A stretch of 64,000 bases of DNA, taken from Ignisphaera sp. (GTDB lineage: Archaea; Thermoproteota; Thermoprotei_A; Sulfolobales; Ignisphaeraceae). Both the position numbers and the translations under genes were made by a program. The notes below the pieces were generated by a model, which searched no databases, was not told the DNA's origin, and saw only the letters and a list, made by a program, of their open reading frames with translations. The number at the start of each line of letters is the position of its first letter. Within the stretch, counting starts at the first letter, position 1. Below, one piece after another: positions 45,004 to 54,280 of this stretch. Location of the stretch: the NCBI GenBank assembly GCA_038735125.1, contig JAVYNU010000003.1, positions 62,001 to 126,000 of the forward strand, read 5' to 3'.

Positions 45004-45633
45004 TCAACCAACAATACGAACTCCAAATAAAATTTCTAGTAGAAGTATGCTCTCTTCTTTCTTCACCCTATGTCTTCGTGGTATTGATGATACTCTTCTT
45101 CTACGCCTCCTCATAACTCTGAAGCCAGGCCTTTCAAAAGTAAGTGCAACATCCATTCCAAATATACCTATCTCTGGATCGTATCTTACGCCAGGTAGCA
45201 ACAAATGCTCTTTAATTCCAAATGAGACATTGCCATATTCATCAAAAGAAGATAACTTAAGCGTATTGTTAACAGCGTAAAGAGCTCTCCTAAGAAATTC
45301 TAAAGCATTTTGCCCACGAAGTGTAACTACAGCAGCTATGGGTTGTTTTCTACTAATACCAAACTCTCTAATAGTCTTCCTTGCCCTGCGTATAGAGGGT
45401 TCTTGGCCCGTTAATTGCTCAAGTAATTTCACAGCCTTTTCAAGTCTCTCTGAAGCTCCTCCAACACCAATATTTACAGTTACCTTAGCTATTCTTGGTA
45501 TGATCATGGGCTTTTCTCTCCACATCTTCAGTATAGAGTTAACAGTTTCTTGGCTTAAAATGGAACTTGAATGCGTCTCCGGTATTGAAGATATTGTTAT
45601 ACATCCATTTTTTATGATTGCCACAGATGACAT
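45004..45633 (-). CDS. rpl5: ribosomal protein L5 (uL5)
   Basis: The core starts MWREKPMIIPRIAKVTVNIGVGGASERLEKA and continues with RRARKTIREFGISRKQPIAA and LPGVRYDPEIGIFGMDVAL; it binds 5S rRNA. About 35 additional residues precede the usual start; the ATG at 45633 is favoured by GGTGA eight bases upstream, right after the S4e stop. The N-terminal extension is not conserved as far as I can judge. Confidence 0.93.
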   Translation of the reverse strand: MSSVAIIKNGCITISSIPETHSSSILSQETVNSILKMWREKPMIIPRIAKVTVNIGVGGASERLEKAVKLLEQLTGQEPSIRRARKTIREFGISRKQPIAAVVTLRGQNALEFLRRALYAVNNTLKLSSFDEYGNVSFGIKEHLLLPGVRYDPEIGIFGMDVALTFERPGFRVMRRRRRRVSSIPRRHRVKKEESILLLEILFGVRIVG

Positions 45634-45646
45634 TGATCTGCTCACC

Positions 45647-46408
45647 CTATATCCCTGCTACAGTTACTAATGGCTTATCCTCACCTATGACTAGTATATA
45701 GTCCAAAATTGTTTGAAATCTATGACCTTGTAAATCCTCAAGCATTACAATAGATCTTCTTTTTTTGAGACCTGGTCTAATGTCCATGTTTACTATTCTT
45801 CCTATTCTTCCGACATTTCTGCCATCTATTACTACAGCAATTTTACCAATATCTAATTTTATATGCTGCAATATATTCTGCGATGGAACTTCTATCAATA
45901 GAGAATCAAGAGTCGATATATTAGATGCCTCAACGGGCTTTGTAGGATCTTTAACTTTGATTTGCACATTCCTTCCGTCCATTAAATTTAATTGTAAGTC
46001 TCCTCCATTCACAGTGGTCTTATTCTCTATTCTGACTATTTTTAAAAATCTCTCTTCCTTAGGAATATTGACATACCAAAGATGCTTTACTGGGTATGGA
46101 ACAAATCGTGCATAGAAGTCTATATCAGGTATTGAAATGGTGTCCATGATGCCAACTGGAAACTTATAGTCTCTTCGAATTACTCCATCAATATACACCT
46201 TTCCATCAAATATTATTCTCTTAGCCTCTCTCGCAGTCTCAGCCAAACCAAGAACATCCCTTATGACAATCAACAAAGGCATGCTTCTGTCAATTGGATG
46301 GGGACCTGGTAAAGGTTTTACAACCCATTTATACTCCTTTCTAAGAATAGGCCAGAACCAAGGAGCTGCTAATCTTTTTAAGTGTTTTGATCCTCCCATT
46401 CTAGCCAT
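45647..46408 (-). CDS. rps4e: ribosomal protein S4e (eS4)
   Basis: From the ATG at 46408 it reads MARMGGSKHLKRLAAPWFWP, the canonical start, with an S4-type RNA-binding domain (LGLAETAREAKRIIFDGKVYIDG) followed by KOW and SH3-like regions. 253 residues, small subunit. GGTGA lies just upstream; an in-frame GTG or ATG three codons earlier is less likely. Confidence 0.95.
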   Translation of the reverse strand: MARMGGSKHLKRLAAPWFWPILRKEYKWVVKPLPGPHPIDRSMPLLIVIRDVLGLAETAREAKRIIFDGKVYIDGVIRRDYKFPVGIMDTISIPDIDFYARFVPYPVKHLWYVNIPKEERFLKIVRIENKTTVNGGDLQLNLMDGRNVQIKVKDPTKPVEASNISTLDSLLIEVPSQNILQHIKLDIGKIAVVIDGRNVGRIGRIVNMDIRPGLKKRRSIVMLEDLQGHRFQTILDYILVIGEDKPLVTVAGI

Positions 46409-46421
46409 AAACGTCACCTAG

Positions 46422-46862
46422 CTAGGCTTTTCCAATAAGCTTTTTCTGATCCTCATTAAGAGGCTTTGCTTTTCCAATCTTAACGAGTTCCTCTCTACTC
46501 TTCTGCCTTCTCTCAATTATTTTCCTCCTTATCTCATCAACTTCGCCAAGTTTCACAATAACTACTTTTGATGGATGTATGGGATAGTAGACGTCAGTTC
46601 CGTCCGCCTTCTTTATAGTTACACCCTCTACATATATCCTACTCCTTTTTAAGTCAACGTTAACAACTTTACCTTCGTGACCTTTCCAATCACCTCTAAT
46701 TATTCTAACAACATCGCCGTTCCTAACATATAATCTTTTAATCCCTAACTCTCTCCTCAGATCCTCGGATAGCGATGCAGTGAGCAACCTCCATCTCAAG
46801 TGGAGAGGTAGGTTAAATAATCTTTTTCTCTGCTTCCTTGGCTGTACGGTTTTGAGTTCCAT
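46422..46862 (-). CDS. rpl24: ribosomal protein L24 (uL24)
   Basis: The KOW motif [26 protein letters not shown] is preceded by the archaeal extension [22 protein letters not shown]-terminal basic tail. The start is placed at [13 protein letters not shown] as in relatives; in-frame ATGs lie at 46871 and 46886, so the exact start is uncertain. It initiates large-subunit assembly. Confidence 0.93.
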   Translation of the reverse strand: MELKTVQPRKQRKRLFNLPLHLRWRLLTASLSEDLRRELGIKRLYVRNGDVVRIIRGDWKGHEGKVVNVDLKRSRIYVEGVTIKKADGTDVYYPIHPSKVVIVKLGEVDEIRRKIIERRQKSREELVKIGKAKPLNEDQKKLIGKA

Positions 46863-46878
46863 GCTCCTCATACCCCTA

Positions 46879-47304
46879 TCATACAACTATCGTTGCCATA
46901 TTTGCTATCTGAGGCCATCTTTCAATGGCTTCTCTAGCCACAGGACCTCTTATCTCTTTCCCTTTTGGCGTTCCATCGGGGTTCACCAACACACATGCAT
47001 TATCTTCAAATGCTATCCATGTACCATCAGGTCTCCTATAGGGCTTTTTCTGCCTTATAACTATGGCCCGTGTAATTTGTCCTCTTAACTCGGGATTTCC
47101 TTTCTTAATAGTTGCTATAACCATGTCACCAACGGTTGCAAAAGGTACTCTCCTAAGCCTAGTCTTTATCCCTACAACTCCTACCACCATAACTTCTCTA
47201 GCTCCACTATTGTCTGCCACTACCAGCCTTGTTCCATTAATTATGCCGGCAACTCTTCTTCTTCTTGGAAAAGCTGCACCCGTCTTTGCCCTCTTCGCTG
47301 CCAT
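46879..47304 (-). CDS. rpl14: ribosomal protein L14 (uL14)
   Basis: 141 residues. [21 protein letters not shown] and [32 protein letters not shown] are the L14 beta-barrel signatures; [28 protein letters not shown] ends the domain. It contacts 16S rRNA in an intersubunit bridge. The ATG follows GGTGATTAATTC. Confidence 0.96.
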   Translation of the reverse strand: MAAKRAKTGAAFPRRRRVAGIINGTRLVVADNSGAREVMVVGVVGIKTRLRRVPFATVGDMVIATIKKGNPELRGQITRAIVIRQKKPYRRPDGTWIAFEDNACVLVNPDGTPKGKEIRGPVAREAIERWPQIANMATIVV

Positions 47305-47307
47305 GAA

Positions 47308-47679
47308 TTAATCACCTACCTTTGTTTTGCCGATGATACCTAACACGACAAAAGATACACTTTTTGCCAGAGGTCTTGTCTCGCCTATAATCACTATATC
47401 ACCTTCTTTAGCTGAGATACATGGGGGATTATGAGCATGTATTCTGCTTCTTCTTCTCTCATATCTCTTAAACTTCCTTACCCAAACCACATACTCTCTC
47501 TCAACAACCACAGTGTTTTGCATTCTTGATTTTATAACCTTCCCAATAAGCATCAATCCTCTGACCTTGACATTGCCATGCCAAGGACATTTTTTATCGT
47601 TGCATATCCTTTCAGGGGGTTTTAGCCCAGGGTACACAATACCTATGTTCCTGGTCTGTGCATTTTGCTGTACAGACAT
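47308..47679 (-). CDS. rps17: ribosomal protein S17 (uS17)
   Basis: 123 residues. An OB fold with GKVIKSRMQNTVVVEREYVVWVRKFKRYERRRSRIHAH and GDIVIIGETRPLAKSVSF; an archaeal N-terminal extension contains CNDKKCPWHG, a possible zinc-like Cys/His pair. Three bases from L14. Motifs are quoted in part only where short: RPLAKSVSFVV. Confidence 0.94.
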   Translation of the reverse strand: MSVQQNAQTRNIGIVYPGLKPPERICNDKKCPWHGNVKVRGLMLIGKVIKSRMQNTVVVEREYVVWVRKFKRYERRRSRIHAHNPPCISAKEGDIVIIGETRPLAKSVSFVVLGIIGKTKVGD

Positions 47680-47709
47680 TCCATCTCACTACTCTTCTTA
47701 GACATTATC

Positions 47710-47997
47710 TTATCGTCTAGCCAACTTTTTAAGTCTATCCTCAGGCCTTCCAACTATTTGACTGCCATCGATATAAGCTTTTGCACCGTTTTCCGGTATG
47801 GTGAATACAAATATCCCTCCATTCTTCATTACCGTCACAATTTTTCTATGGTTAGCATCGGCTATTCGAAGTGTGTTCATGGTCTCATCAATGATAACTC
47901 CTTTTACACCAATTAATGATGGGTCAATATGGGATATAACCTCAACCTGTAAACCTATCAGCTCGTGATATGCTATGTTCTTATCTGTTCTATGCAT
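47710..47997 (-). CDS. rnp1: ribonuclease P protein component 1 (Rpp29/Pop4)
   Basis: The small SH3/Sm-like protein has NIAYHELIGLQVEVI, GVKGVIIDETMNTLRI and IPENGAKAYIDGSQIVGRPEDRLKK, matching archaeal Rpp29, a protein subunit that supports the RNase P ribozyme in 5' tRNA processing. The ATG at 47997 overlaps the end of L29 by eight bases and is preceded by GGTGA; a longer reading from 48024 would overlap 35 bases. Confidence 0.9.
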   Translation of the reverse strand: MHRTDKNIAYHELIGLQVEVISHIDPSLIGVKGVIIDETMNTLRIADANHRKIVTVMKNGGIFVFTIPENGAKAYIDGSQIVGRPEDRLKKLARR

Positions 47998-48211
47998 GGC
48001 TCTCTTCACCCTTGGATTCCTCATTAATTATGGTTAATATTCTTGCAATGTTCTTTTTCACAATTCTTATTCTTGCTACATTAGTTAAGGTTCCTGTTTT
48101 AGCCTGTGTCAATAGCCTTGCAAGTTCTAATTTCAACTCATTCAAAAGCTTTAGTCTCTCTTCCATACTCATAGATCTTATCTCTTCAGCTTTGAGTGGT
48201 CTATCACTCAT
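47990..48211 (-). CDS. rpl29: ribosomal protein L29 (uL29)
   Basis: 73 residues: two long helices with LKAEEIRSMSMEERLKLLNELKLELARLL and IRIVKKNIARILTIINE. Located at the exit tunnel. GGTGA precedes the ATG. The translation initiation factor gene sui1, found after L29 in some crenarchaea, is not present here. Confidence 0.93.
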   Translation of the reverse strand: MSDRPLKAEEIRSMSMEERLKLLNELKLELARLLTQAKTGTLTNVARIRIVKKNIARILTIINEESKGEESHA

Positions 48212-48237
48212 AGTTTATTCACCTAGTCCTTTTCTGT

Positions 48238-48849
48238 CTATCCCCCTATTTGAGGTGTGCCAACGATTTCAACGTGATCAGAAGTAATGCCAGGCTTTGA
48301 TATTACAACCTCAACACCATACATGCCAGGCTTCAGCAATACATGGGCAATAGCTCTATCGACAAGTTTAAGGCTTTGTTCTCCCGATTTATACACCTTT
48401 CCTGCTTTTAGCTTCTCATAGCGTGCTCTTTCGGCAACAAGTTTACCGCTAATAACTATTTCACAACCTAATGCACCAGCTGCCATAACCCTTCTGAGTG
48501 CTATGAAACCTGCTCTCCTAAAGTGAATGCCTCTTTCTAGTGCAAGTGCAATATTGAAAGCCACAACCCTTGCGTTAAGATCTGGGTTCTCAACTTCAAC
48601 CACCGTTATTTGTGGGTTTTCAATTCCAAAAAGCTTCTCCAATACAGTCTGAATTGTTTTTAATGTTTGGCCTTTACGCCCAATTATAAGGCCTGGTCTC
48701 AGAGCATATATTATGACCCTTGTGCCAAGTGGGGTTCTAATGATGTCAACACCTGCATATCCAGCTCTCCAGAATTTGCTTGCTAGATATTCGTCTACAG
48801 CAACCTTCTTTATGCCTTGTTCAATAAAATATCTCTTTATATTTACCAT
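48238..48849 (-). CDS. rps3: ribosomal protein S3 (uS3)
   Basis: 203 residues. The KH domain YALRPGLIIGRKGQTLKTI is clear, and the C-terminal domain has GVDIIRTPLGTRVI-type start and KPGMYGVEVVISKPG. It is part of the mRNA entry tunnel of the small subunit. Six bases from L22. Confidence 0.96.
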   Translation of the reverse strand: MVNIKRYFIEQGIKKVAVDEYLASKFWRAGYAGVDIIRTPLGTRVIIYALRPGLIIGRKGQTLKTIQTVLEKLFGIENPQITVVEVENPDLNARVVAFNIALALERGIHFRRAGFIALRRVMAAGALGCEIVISGKLVAERARYEKLKAGKVYKSGEQSLKLVDRAIAHVLLKPGMYGVEVVISKPGITSDHVEIVGTPQIGG

Positions 48850-48855
48850 AGCAAT

Positions 48856-49338
48856 TCACACCTCTGCTACAATTACCTCAACGCTTGTATGGGTTCTAAA
48901 CCAGGGGGTAGCCCTTCCAAAAGCTCTCGGCATCCACTTTTTAAGATAGTAGCTTTTATGAGCAGCAATATGAACTATTCTCAGTCTATCAGCGTTAAGA
49001 CCCTTATTAACAGCATTATTCTCTACATTTTCTAATAGTTTTAGAATATTTTTAACAACTTTTATAGGATATCTGCCCACAGGACTTTTAAATCTACCCC
49101 ACCTTCTCGCCAATCCACGCTTATGAGCTATACTAAGCTTATACCTAGTGTACGGTATTGGTTCCTTCAACTCTATAACTTTTCTAAGCAAATCCTTTGC
49201 TTCAGACAACATCATACCTCTAATAACCTTACATACTTCGTAAGCTTCCTTAAACGACATTGGCACATCTCTTACAACAGCTCTAGCTGTTTTTGTCTCA
49301 TCTATACCCTCAAGTTTTGGATATCGCCAATGCCCCAT
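48856..49338 (-). CDS. rpl22: ribosomal protein L22 (uL22), first gene of the cluster
   Basis: 160 residues. MGHWRYPKLEG at the N-terminus, then SFKEAYEVCKVIRGMML, and the loop PRAFGRATPWFRTHTSVEV lining the exit tunnel. It starts the minus-strand cluster; the genes normally upstream in archaea (L3, L4, L23, L2, S19) are not here, and rtcB diverges instead. GGTG lies nine bases before the ATG. Confidence 0.96.
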   Translation of the reverse strand: MGHWRYPKLEGIDETKTARAVVRDVPMSFKEAYEVCKVIRGMMLSEAKDLLRKVIELKEPIPYTRYKLSIAHKRGLARRWGRFKSPVGRYPIKVVKNILKLLENVENNAVNKGLNADRLRIVHIAAHKSYYLKKWMPRAFGRATPWFRTHTSVEVIVAEV

Positions 49339-49621
49339 CTATCTATGCACCATGCTTAACCCAGGATTATATCGATGTGCACCTCAAAACTAAATATACT
49401 TTAGCATATATCGAGTATATAGTGGCTTAATTAAAGAGAAATAAAAGCTTTATTGAACACCCAAAACCAAGCAGATAAAACCATCGCTAAATTAATCTTA
49501 AATTAGATTTGGATTGACTGCCTTTATAGCTAAGCATATTACGAAACCTGAAAACATGACTCAATATCTTAAGCTTATTAGCCAAAATAATATTACTTAG
49601 GTTAGTTGGTGAATAAAGACT
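49339..49621. promoter_or_regulatory. divergent promoter region, ribosomal cluster / rtcB
   Basis: 283 AT-rich bases without an ORF. Several TATA-like words occur on the minus strand within 140 bases of rpl22 (AGTATATTTAG near 49392-49402 and CTTTTATTTCTC near 49436-49447), and on the plus strand TTAAGCTTATTA near 49571 together with GGTGA about ten bases before the rtcB ATG. Which elements are active cannot be told. Confidence 0.4.
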
Positions 49622-51070
49622 ATGGTCACTAATTTAAAACGTATTAGTGATGTAATTTGGATGATTTCAAAAGAATACAAGAGATGTATGAAAGTTCCTG
49701 CAATTATATATGCTGATGATTTTTTGTTGAACAAGATGAAGGAAGATGCAACACTAGAACAAGCAGCAAATGTATCTTGCCTCCCAGGTATTGTGGGAGC
49801 TAGCTATACTCTTCCTGATGGCCACCAAGGCTATGGATTTCCCATAGGTGGTGTAGCAGGTTTTGATATAGAGAACGGTGTTATAAGTCCAGGTGGCGTG
49901 GGCTACGATATTAACTGTGGTGTAAGAGTCTTAAGAACAGATCTCACAGTCAAGGATGTGAAACCGAGGCTTCGCGAATTAGTTGAATTAGTGTTTAGAA
50001 ATATTCCAAGCGGTGTTGGAGCAACAGGCAAAATTAGATTGACTGAAACAGAGCTTAATAATGTGCTTGAAGAGGGAGCTCAATGGGCACTTAGACAAGG
50101 ATATGCAACCGAATATGACATAGAACACACAGAGTCTAGAGGAAAAATAGAGGGGGCTAACGCAACAAAGGTAAGCAGAAGAGCTAAGGAGCGAGGAGCA
50201 CCACAGCTGGGCACCCTTGGCAGTGGAAACCACTTTCTAGAGATTCAAGTTGTTGACAGAATATATCTTCCAGACGTAGCAAAAAAGATAGGGATATTCG
50301 AAGAGGGGCAAATAACGATAATGGTTCATACGGGTTCGAGGGGTCTTGGACATCAGGTTGCAAGTGATTATCTAATGATTATGGAGAGGGCTATGAAGAG
50401 ATATGGAATAGAGGTGCCTGATCGAGAGCTTGCAGCAGTTCCCTTCAACAGCCCCGAGGGCCAAGACTACTTTGCTGCTATGGCAGCTGCAGCAAACTAT
50501 GCATGGGCCAATAGGCAGTTAATAACTCATTGGGCTAGGGAATCCTTTGCAAAAGCCTTTGGCGTTGCAGACTATGAGAAACTCGGTATAAAGATAATTT
50601 ATGATGTTGCCCATAATATTGCAAAGATAGAGGAACACGAATTTGAAGGAAGAAAAATCAAGCTGATAGTGCATAGAAAAGGAGCTACAAGAGCATTTCC
50701 ACCACAGCACCCTGAAATACCAGCAGACCATAGAGAATTCGGACAAATAGTGCTGATTCCTGGCAGCATGGGAACTGCAAGCTATATCACAATACCAAAT
50801 ACTGGGGCAAAAGACTCGTGGTGGTCAGCACCTCATGGAGCTGGAAGATGGATGAGTAGAGCGGCTGCAATAAGAGCCAAGTCCCCAAGAGAAGTCGTTG
50901 AAATGCTGGAGAAGAGGGGAATCCTTGTAAGAGCTGCCACTATGAGAGAGCTATCTGAAGAAACTCCAGAGGCTTACAAAGATGTTGATAGAGTTGTAGA
51001 TGTTGCTACAAAAGCTAATTTGGTAAAGCCCGTTGTAAGAATGGTTCCAATAGCGGTTGTAAAAGGTTAA
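49622..51070 (+). CDS. rtcB: RNA-splicing ligase RtcB
   Basis: The 482-residue protein carries all RtcB hallmarks: LPDGHQGYGFPIGGVAGFD, the metal cysteine in GGVGYDINCGVRV, LGSGNHFLEIQ, MVHTGSRGLGHQV, and the guanylylated histidine in APHGAGRWMSR. It joins 2',3'-cyclic-phosphate and 5'-OH ends, the final step after cutting tRNA and mRNA introns at bulge-helix-bulge sites. This window holds two such introns (tRNA-Tyr and cbf5). Length is normal and no intein or insertion is present. Confidence 0.96.
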   Translation: MVTNLKRISDVIWMISKEYKRCMKVPAIIYADDFLLNKMKEDATLEQAANVSCLPGIVGASYTLPDGHQGYGFPIGGVAGFDIENGVISPGGVGYDINCGVRVLRTDLTVKDVKPRLRELVELVFRNIPSGVGATGKIRLTETELNNVLEEGAQWALRQGYATEYDIEHTESRGKIEGANATKVSRRAKERGAPQLGTLGSGNHFLEIQVVDRIYLPDVAKKIGIFEEGQITIMVHTGSRGLGHQVASDYLMIMERAMKRYGIEVPDRELAAVPFNSPEGQDYFAAMAAAANYAWANRQLITHWARESFAKAFGVADYEKLGIKIIYDVAHNIAKIEEHEFEGRKIKLIVHRKGATRAFPPQHPEIPADHREFGQIVLIPGSMGTASYITIPNTGAKDSWWSAPHGAGRWMSRAAAIRAKSPREVVEMLEKRGILVRAATMRELSEETPEAYKDVDRVVDVATKANLVKPVVRMVPIAVVKG

Positions 51071-51084
51071 TTAAGACATTATTG

Positions 51085-51163
51085 TGGCCCCCGCAGAGAC
51101 CCCGTATGCATATTCGCCAACGGCTCATTAATCATACGGGTCGGCCGTTTCGGGGGCCGGATA
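51085..51163 (+). ncRNA. candidate structured RNA downstream of rtcB, H/ACA-like
   Basis: A GC-rich island in AT-rich DNA folds into a lower stem GGCCCCCG/CGGGGGCC (51086-51093 with 51151-51158) and an upper stem CCCGTATG/CATACGGG (51101-51108 with 51133-51140), separated by an internal loop of 7 and 10 bases. The top holds a small GCC-AAC-GGC hairpin, and ATAAC follows the lower stem. The stem-pocket-stem plan resembles an archaeal H/ACA pseudouridylation guide, but the spacing to the ANA box is too long and no K-turn was identified. It is not a tRNA. It lies 15 bases after the rtcB stop. Confidence 0.5.
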
Positions 51164-51263
51164 ACTATTTAAATAATATGTATTATAAACCTTAGGCTAG
51201 TTCACAGCTATTTCAAATTAAATTTATATACCTCTACACATTCTATTTCTATGGTAATGTACA

Positions 51264-51944
51264 ATGCCTAAAATACCTGTAAAACTAGTAGAGTGGAACG
51301 AAATTGTAGAGTGGAGCTGGGGTCTAGCAAAAAAGATTGAAAATGATGGTTATGTCCCTGAGATAATAATTGCAATTTCACGTGGTGGTTATGTCCCAGC
51401 GAGGCTTTTATGCGATTTTCTAGGCGTTGAAAATTTGGTGTCGATACAATCTCAGCACTGGACTGAAGCAGCAAAGAAGGGTGAAAGAGCTATTATAAAG
51501 TTTGAATATGTAATAGATCTTTCTAATATGAACGCATTACTTGTTGATGATATTATTGATACAGGAGAGTCTGTCATACTTGCTAAGGAATATATCCTGA
51601 AAAAATGGAGGCCCAGGGATCTACGAACTGCAGCACTTCAATGGATATCATCAGTAGCTAAAATAAAGCCTGACTATTACTACATGGAAGTGAAGGAGTG
51701 GTATTGGTTCCAATACCCATGGACAAGACTAGAGGATGTTACACAATTCATTAAAAGAATCTTAGAGTCAACATATAACGAGAAAAAGAAAAGCTCGTGG
51801 AACATTGATGAGATTATTGAAGCGTTTAGAGAATGGTATGGAATAGAGGTAGATAGGAGGTATATTGATGATGCGATAAACATGCTCAAGAAGAAAGGTA
51901 TTGTGAAAAAGGTAAACAACGAGCTTATATTCCTACCCCAGTAA
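51264..51944 (+). CDS. phosphoribosyltransferase with C-terminal winged-helix domain
   Basis: The 226-residue protein has IIIAISRGGYVPARLL and the PRPP motif LLVDDIIDTGES near residues 93-104, giving a type I phosphoribosyltransferase of the xanthine/guanine/hypoxanthine group. Residues ~165-226 (IIEAFREWYGIEVDRRYIDDAINMLKKKG) form a winged-helix-like tail. It probably salvages a purine base; the tail could regulate or oligomerise. The ATG follows a TATA-like TTTATAT by about 40 bases. Confidence 0.75.
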   Translation: MPKIPVKLVEWNEIVEWSWGLAKKIENDGYVPEIIIAISRGGYVPARLLCDFLGVENLVSIQSQHWTEAAKKGERAIIKFEYVIDLSNMNALLVDDIIDTGESVILAKEYILKKWRPRDLRTAALQWISSVAKIKPDYYYMEVKEWYWFQYPWTRLEDVTQFIKRILESTYNEKKKSSWNIDEIIEAFREWYGIEVDRRYIDDAINMLKKKGIVKKVNNELIFLPQ

Positions 51945-51972
51945 AACTTTGTAATACGAAAGGAATATTTCA

Positions 51973-52581
51973 ATGCTTTCAACATGCAACCAACAATTAG
52001 ATGCTATCTTATTCTCTAGACCATCTAAAACTATTGTGTATGGTGTTGCAGGCAGTGGAAAGACGAATTTCCTATTAAACATACTTAAATGTTCAAAAAT
52101 GAATAATAAAAATATTGTTTATATATCAACTGAAGATCCTGTATTTATGAATAGAGCCATCGAGCTAGGTCTCGAATCAAATAATTTTTATTTTGCATCT
52201 GCTCTAAGTCAAGAGCACTTAATTTCATTGATTCTTGAGAGTATACAATTTAATATAGTTATGATAATTATAGATAGCATTAACCACTTGTATAGAGTTG
52301 AATCTGAACGAAATAGTGCATCCAAACTCTTTGTCGACATCCTTGTACTACTGGATTCGTTGAATAAAAAAGGAATCACAGTTGTTGCAAGTGCGCAGGT
52401 TAAACTTGTAGAAAACATTATTGCAGGTTATGAGTACCTCGATATCTGGGCTGATAAAATAATTGAAATAAGAGTGCTTCCAAATAAGACGAGAACCATA
52501 AGAATTATAAAACCAGCTATTTCTCATGAAATGTCATTTGTTATAACAAGCAAAGGGGTAAAATGGCTCCACAAAACTTAG
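51973..52581 (+). CDS. RecA-superfamily ATPase (RadB/KaiC-like)
   Basis: The 202-residue protein has Walker A GVAGSGKT (residues 24-31), Walker B VMIIIDSINHL, and the VVASAQVKLV segment (L2-like end). No N-terminal DNA-binding domain, so it resembles the short RadB or KaiC-like paralogs of RadA, which assist recombination or signalling. It follows the phosphoribosyltransferase gene by 28 bases on the same strand. Confidence 0.7.
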   Translation: MLSTCNQQLDAILFSRPSKTIVYGVAGSGKTNFLLNILKCSKMNNKNIVYISTEDPVFMNRAIELGLESNNFYFASALSQEHLISLILESIQFNIVMIIIDSINHLYRVESERNSASKLFVDILVLLDSLNKKGITVVASAQVKLVENIIAGYEYLDIWADKIIEIRVLPNKTRTIRIIKPAISHEMSFVITSKGVKWLHKT

Positions 52582-52605
52582 TTCCTAAGCAAACTCAAAG
52601 TTATT

Positions 52606-52821
52606 CTATTTATCGCTAGAATTCGAAGACCCTCCCTTCGCTGTTTTCACATCCTTACTTAACAGATCTGGATATTTGCTCAATAATCTGTATTCAACAT
52701 ATTTATCTTCTGGCGAAAACCTTGGAGGATGAGGTATAATAGTTTTATTACCACATTTTGGACATATTTCCTTTAAGGTGTATGTTTTACAATTTGGGCA
52801 TTTCCTTATTCTCCATCTCAT
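52606..52821 (-). CDS. nop10: H/ACA RNP protein Nop10
   Basis: 71 residues with zinc ribbon [20 protein letters not shown] followed by [15 protein letters not shown], the standard Nop10 sequence that contacts Cbf5. The C-terminal tail is longer and serine-rich. It is five bases from aIF2-alpha, a pairing conserved in archaea; its partner Cbf5 is encoded at 36.3-37.4 kb. Confidence 0.96.
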   Translation of the reverse strand: MRWRIRKCPNCKTYTLKEICPKCGNKTIIPHPPRFSPEDKYVEYRLLSKYPDLLSKDVKTAKGGSSNSSDK

Positions 52822-52826
52822 TAACC

Positions 52827-53645
52827 TTATCCTTTTTGCAATTCTTCTCTTTCAAAACTATATGAATCTATTTCCAGATCCTTTGAAAGTTTTTCAATGA
52901 GTTCTGATATCTTAGTAAAGGCATCTTCAGCTGATCTATATTCGTGCGCCTCAATTTCAATTCTGTATTTTGGGGCTCCTATAGTATATATATCTATTTT
53001 AATGTTGGAACCTGCAAAGGCATTTTTTACCTCTGTTAATATATTCTTTATTCTATCGATGCCATCTGGTTTATAAGATACTATTTTTGCAATACCCCTA
53101 ATCTTCACAGTTTTTATTACAATATGCTTTTTAGCCTCCTCATAAACTGCCTTAGCCCAAGATTCTTCAATTCCCATTTCCCTTAACTTTTCAGGTCCTT
53201 TCATTACAACCTCTTCTAGTATAGACAACGGATCTATACTTTTTTCGAATTTCGACCAGACTTTTGAATATGCTTCATCAAGTGTTTTTGACATGTTTTT
53301 AGCAACTAATTCTATTATTTTTTGGGCTTTCTGCAATCTTTTCCATCTTAGCATTTTAATCTTTTTCTCTCCTTCCATCACCCTCTTTAATGAGATGTCT
53401 ACTTCTATCTTTGTAGGCTTCTTTTCTACTCTAATTACCTTGCCTACAACAACTTGTTTTTCTTTCAAAATCTCTCTGATATCTTTAACGTACTTTGTGC
53501 TTATCTCACTCCATGGAATAAAGGCTTCAAGATTTTCATACTCTAGCAGATCAGCGTAAGCCCCATAATCAAATACTTTCTTTACTTGGGCCACAACTAG
53601 CTCTCCTACCTCTGGCACACCTTTTCTTCTAAAAGGCAAGCTCAT
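52827..53645 (-). CDS. eif2a: translation initiation factor aIF2 subunit alpha
   Basis: 272 residues: S1 domain [24 protein letters not shown], central helical domain, then [20 protein letters not shown] in the C-terminal domain that binds the gamma subunit. It delivers initiator tRNA as part of the aIF2 trimer. It lies in the conserved L44e-S27e-aIF2a-Nop10 array. Confidence 0.95.
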   Translation of the reverse strand: MSLPFRRKGVPEVGELVVAQVKKVFDYGAYADLLEYENLEAFIPWSEISTKYVKDIREILKEKQVVVGKVIRVEKKPTKIEVDISLKRVMEGEKKIKMLRWKRLQKAQKIIELVAKNMSKTLDEAYSKVWSKFEKSIDPLSILEEVVMKGPEKLREMGIEESWAKAVYEEAKKHIVIKTVKIRGIAKIVSYKPDGIDRIKNILTEVKNAFAGSNIKIDIYTIGAPKYRIEIEAHEYRSAEDAFTKISELIEKLSKDLEIDSYSFEREELQKG

Positions 53646-53713
53646 AAAGGTTCTGCCCTCTTTATAATGAAAATATATTACATGTGGCTATACAAAAACA
53701 TTTTGTGCTTGGA

Positions 53714-53917
53714 TTATCCTAAAATCCTGACTATCTCAGCATTAACCAATTTAGCTTTTCCTCCAGTAGGCTGAACTATCACTGAGCCACATACTAGGCA
53801 TCTTACAGGAAAAGTTGCATGATCAAACACTGGTTGTTCGTTTCCACAAACATTACACTTTACTCTTATAAATTTACTCCGTGGTTCTGGAATTAGAATC
53901 CTCCTTTTTTTGGCCAT
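53714..53917 (-). CDS. rps27e: ribosomal protein S27e (eS27)
   Basis: 67 residues with two zinc-ligand pairs, [14 protein letters not shown] and [17 protein letters not shown], the full eS27 pattern. It is nine bases from L44e. A 68-base AT-rich gap separates it from aIF2-alpha. Confidence 0.96.
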   Translation of the reverse strand: MAKKRRILIPEPRSKFIRVKCNVCGNEQPVFDHATFPVRCLVCGSVIVQPTGGKAKLVNAEIVRILG

Positions 53918-53926
53918 GCGGTACCC

Positions 53927-54253
53927 TCACCCATGCTTCTCAGCTAGCTCTGCTCTTTTTAGTCTTATACCTTCTCTATGTATTGTGTATCCACATTTAG
54001 AACACTTAAGCTTTAGCACAACTTTTTTCGTGACCTTGGCGAATCGCTTTTGTTCCGGCTTTCTCTTTGAGCCATATCCTTCTTGCTTTCTAAGATACCT
54101 TCTTTGCCCCTGTGCCAATGTTCTTCTTTTACCATGCTTGTATATAGCAACACTATGTTCTGTGTGTGTCTTGCACTTCGGACAATATGTTATTATAACT
54201 TTTGGTATTTTCACTGTAATCACATCAACCCAGTTGTTTCTTCTATTACCCAT
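53927..54253 (-). CDS. rpl44e: ribosomal protein L44e (eL42)
   Basis: Zinc motifs [13 protein letters not shown] and [10 protein letters not shown], and the E-site motif [24 protein letters not shown] (quoted in part: GYGSKRKP) identify eL42. Families begin near KIPKVI; the annotated start gives an extra 13 residues, and a GTG at 54214 is the likely true start. Confidence 0.93.
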   Translation of the reverse strand: MGNRRNNWVDVITVKIPKVIITYCPKCKTHTEHSVAIYKHGKRRTLAQGQRRYLRKQEGYGSKRKPEQKRFAKVTKKVVLKLKCSKCGYTIHREGIRLKRAELAEKHG

Positions 54254-54280
54254 TTTTTGCAGGATTTATAAGCAATGTTG

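Noticed and set aside
49622-51070. Intein or intron within rtcB
   Set aside because: The protein is full length and all motifs are continuous.
51086-51158. tRNA or intron-containing tRNA at the GC-rich island
   Set aside because: No T-arm GTTCRANNC sequence, no D-arm pattern, and no seven-base acceptor with a free 3' end in the right place.
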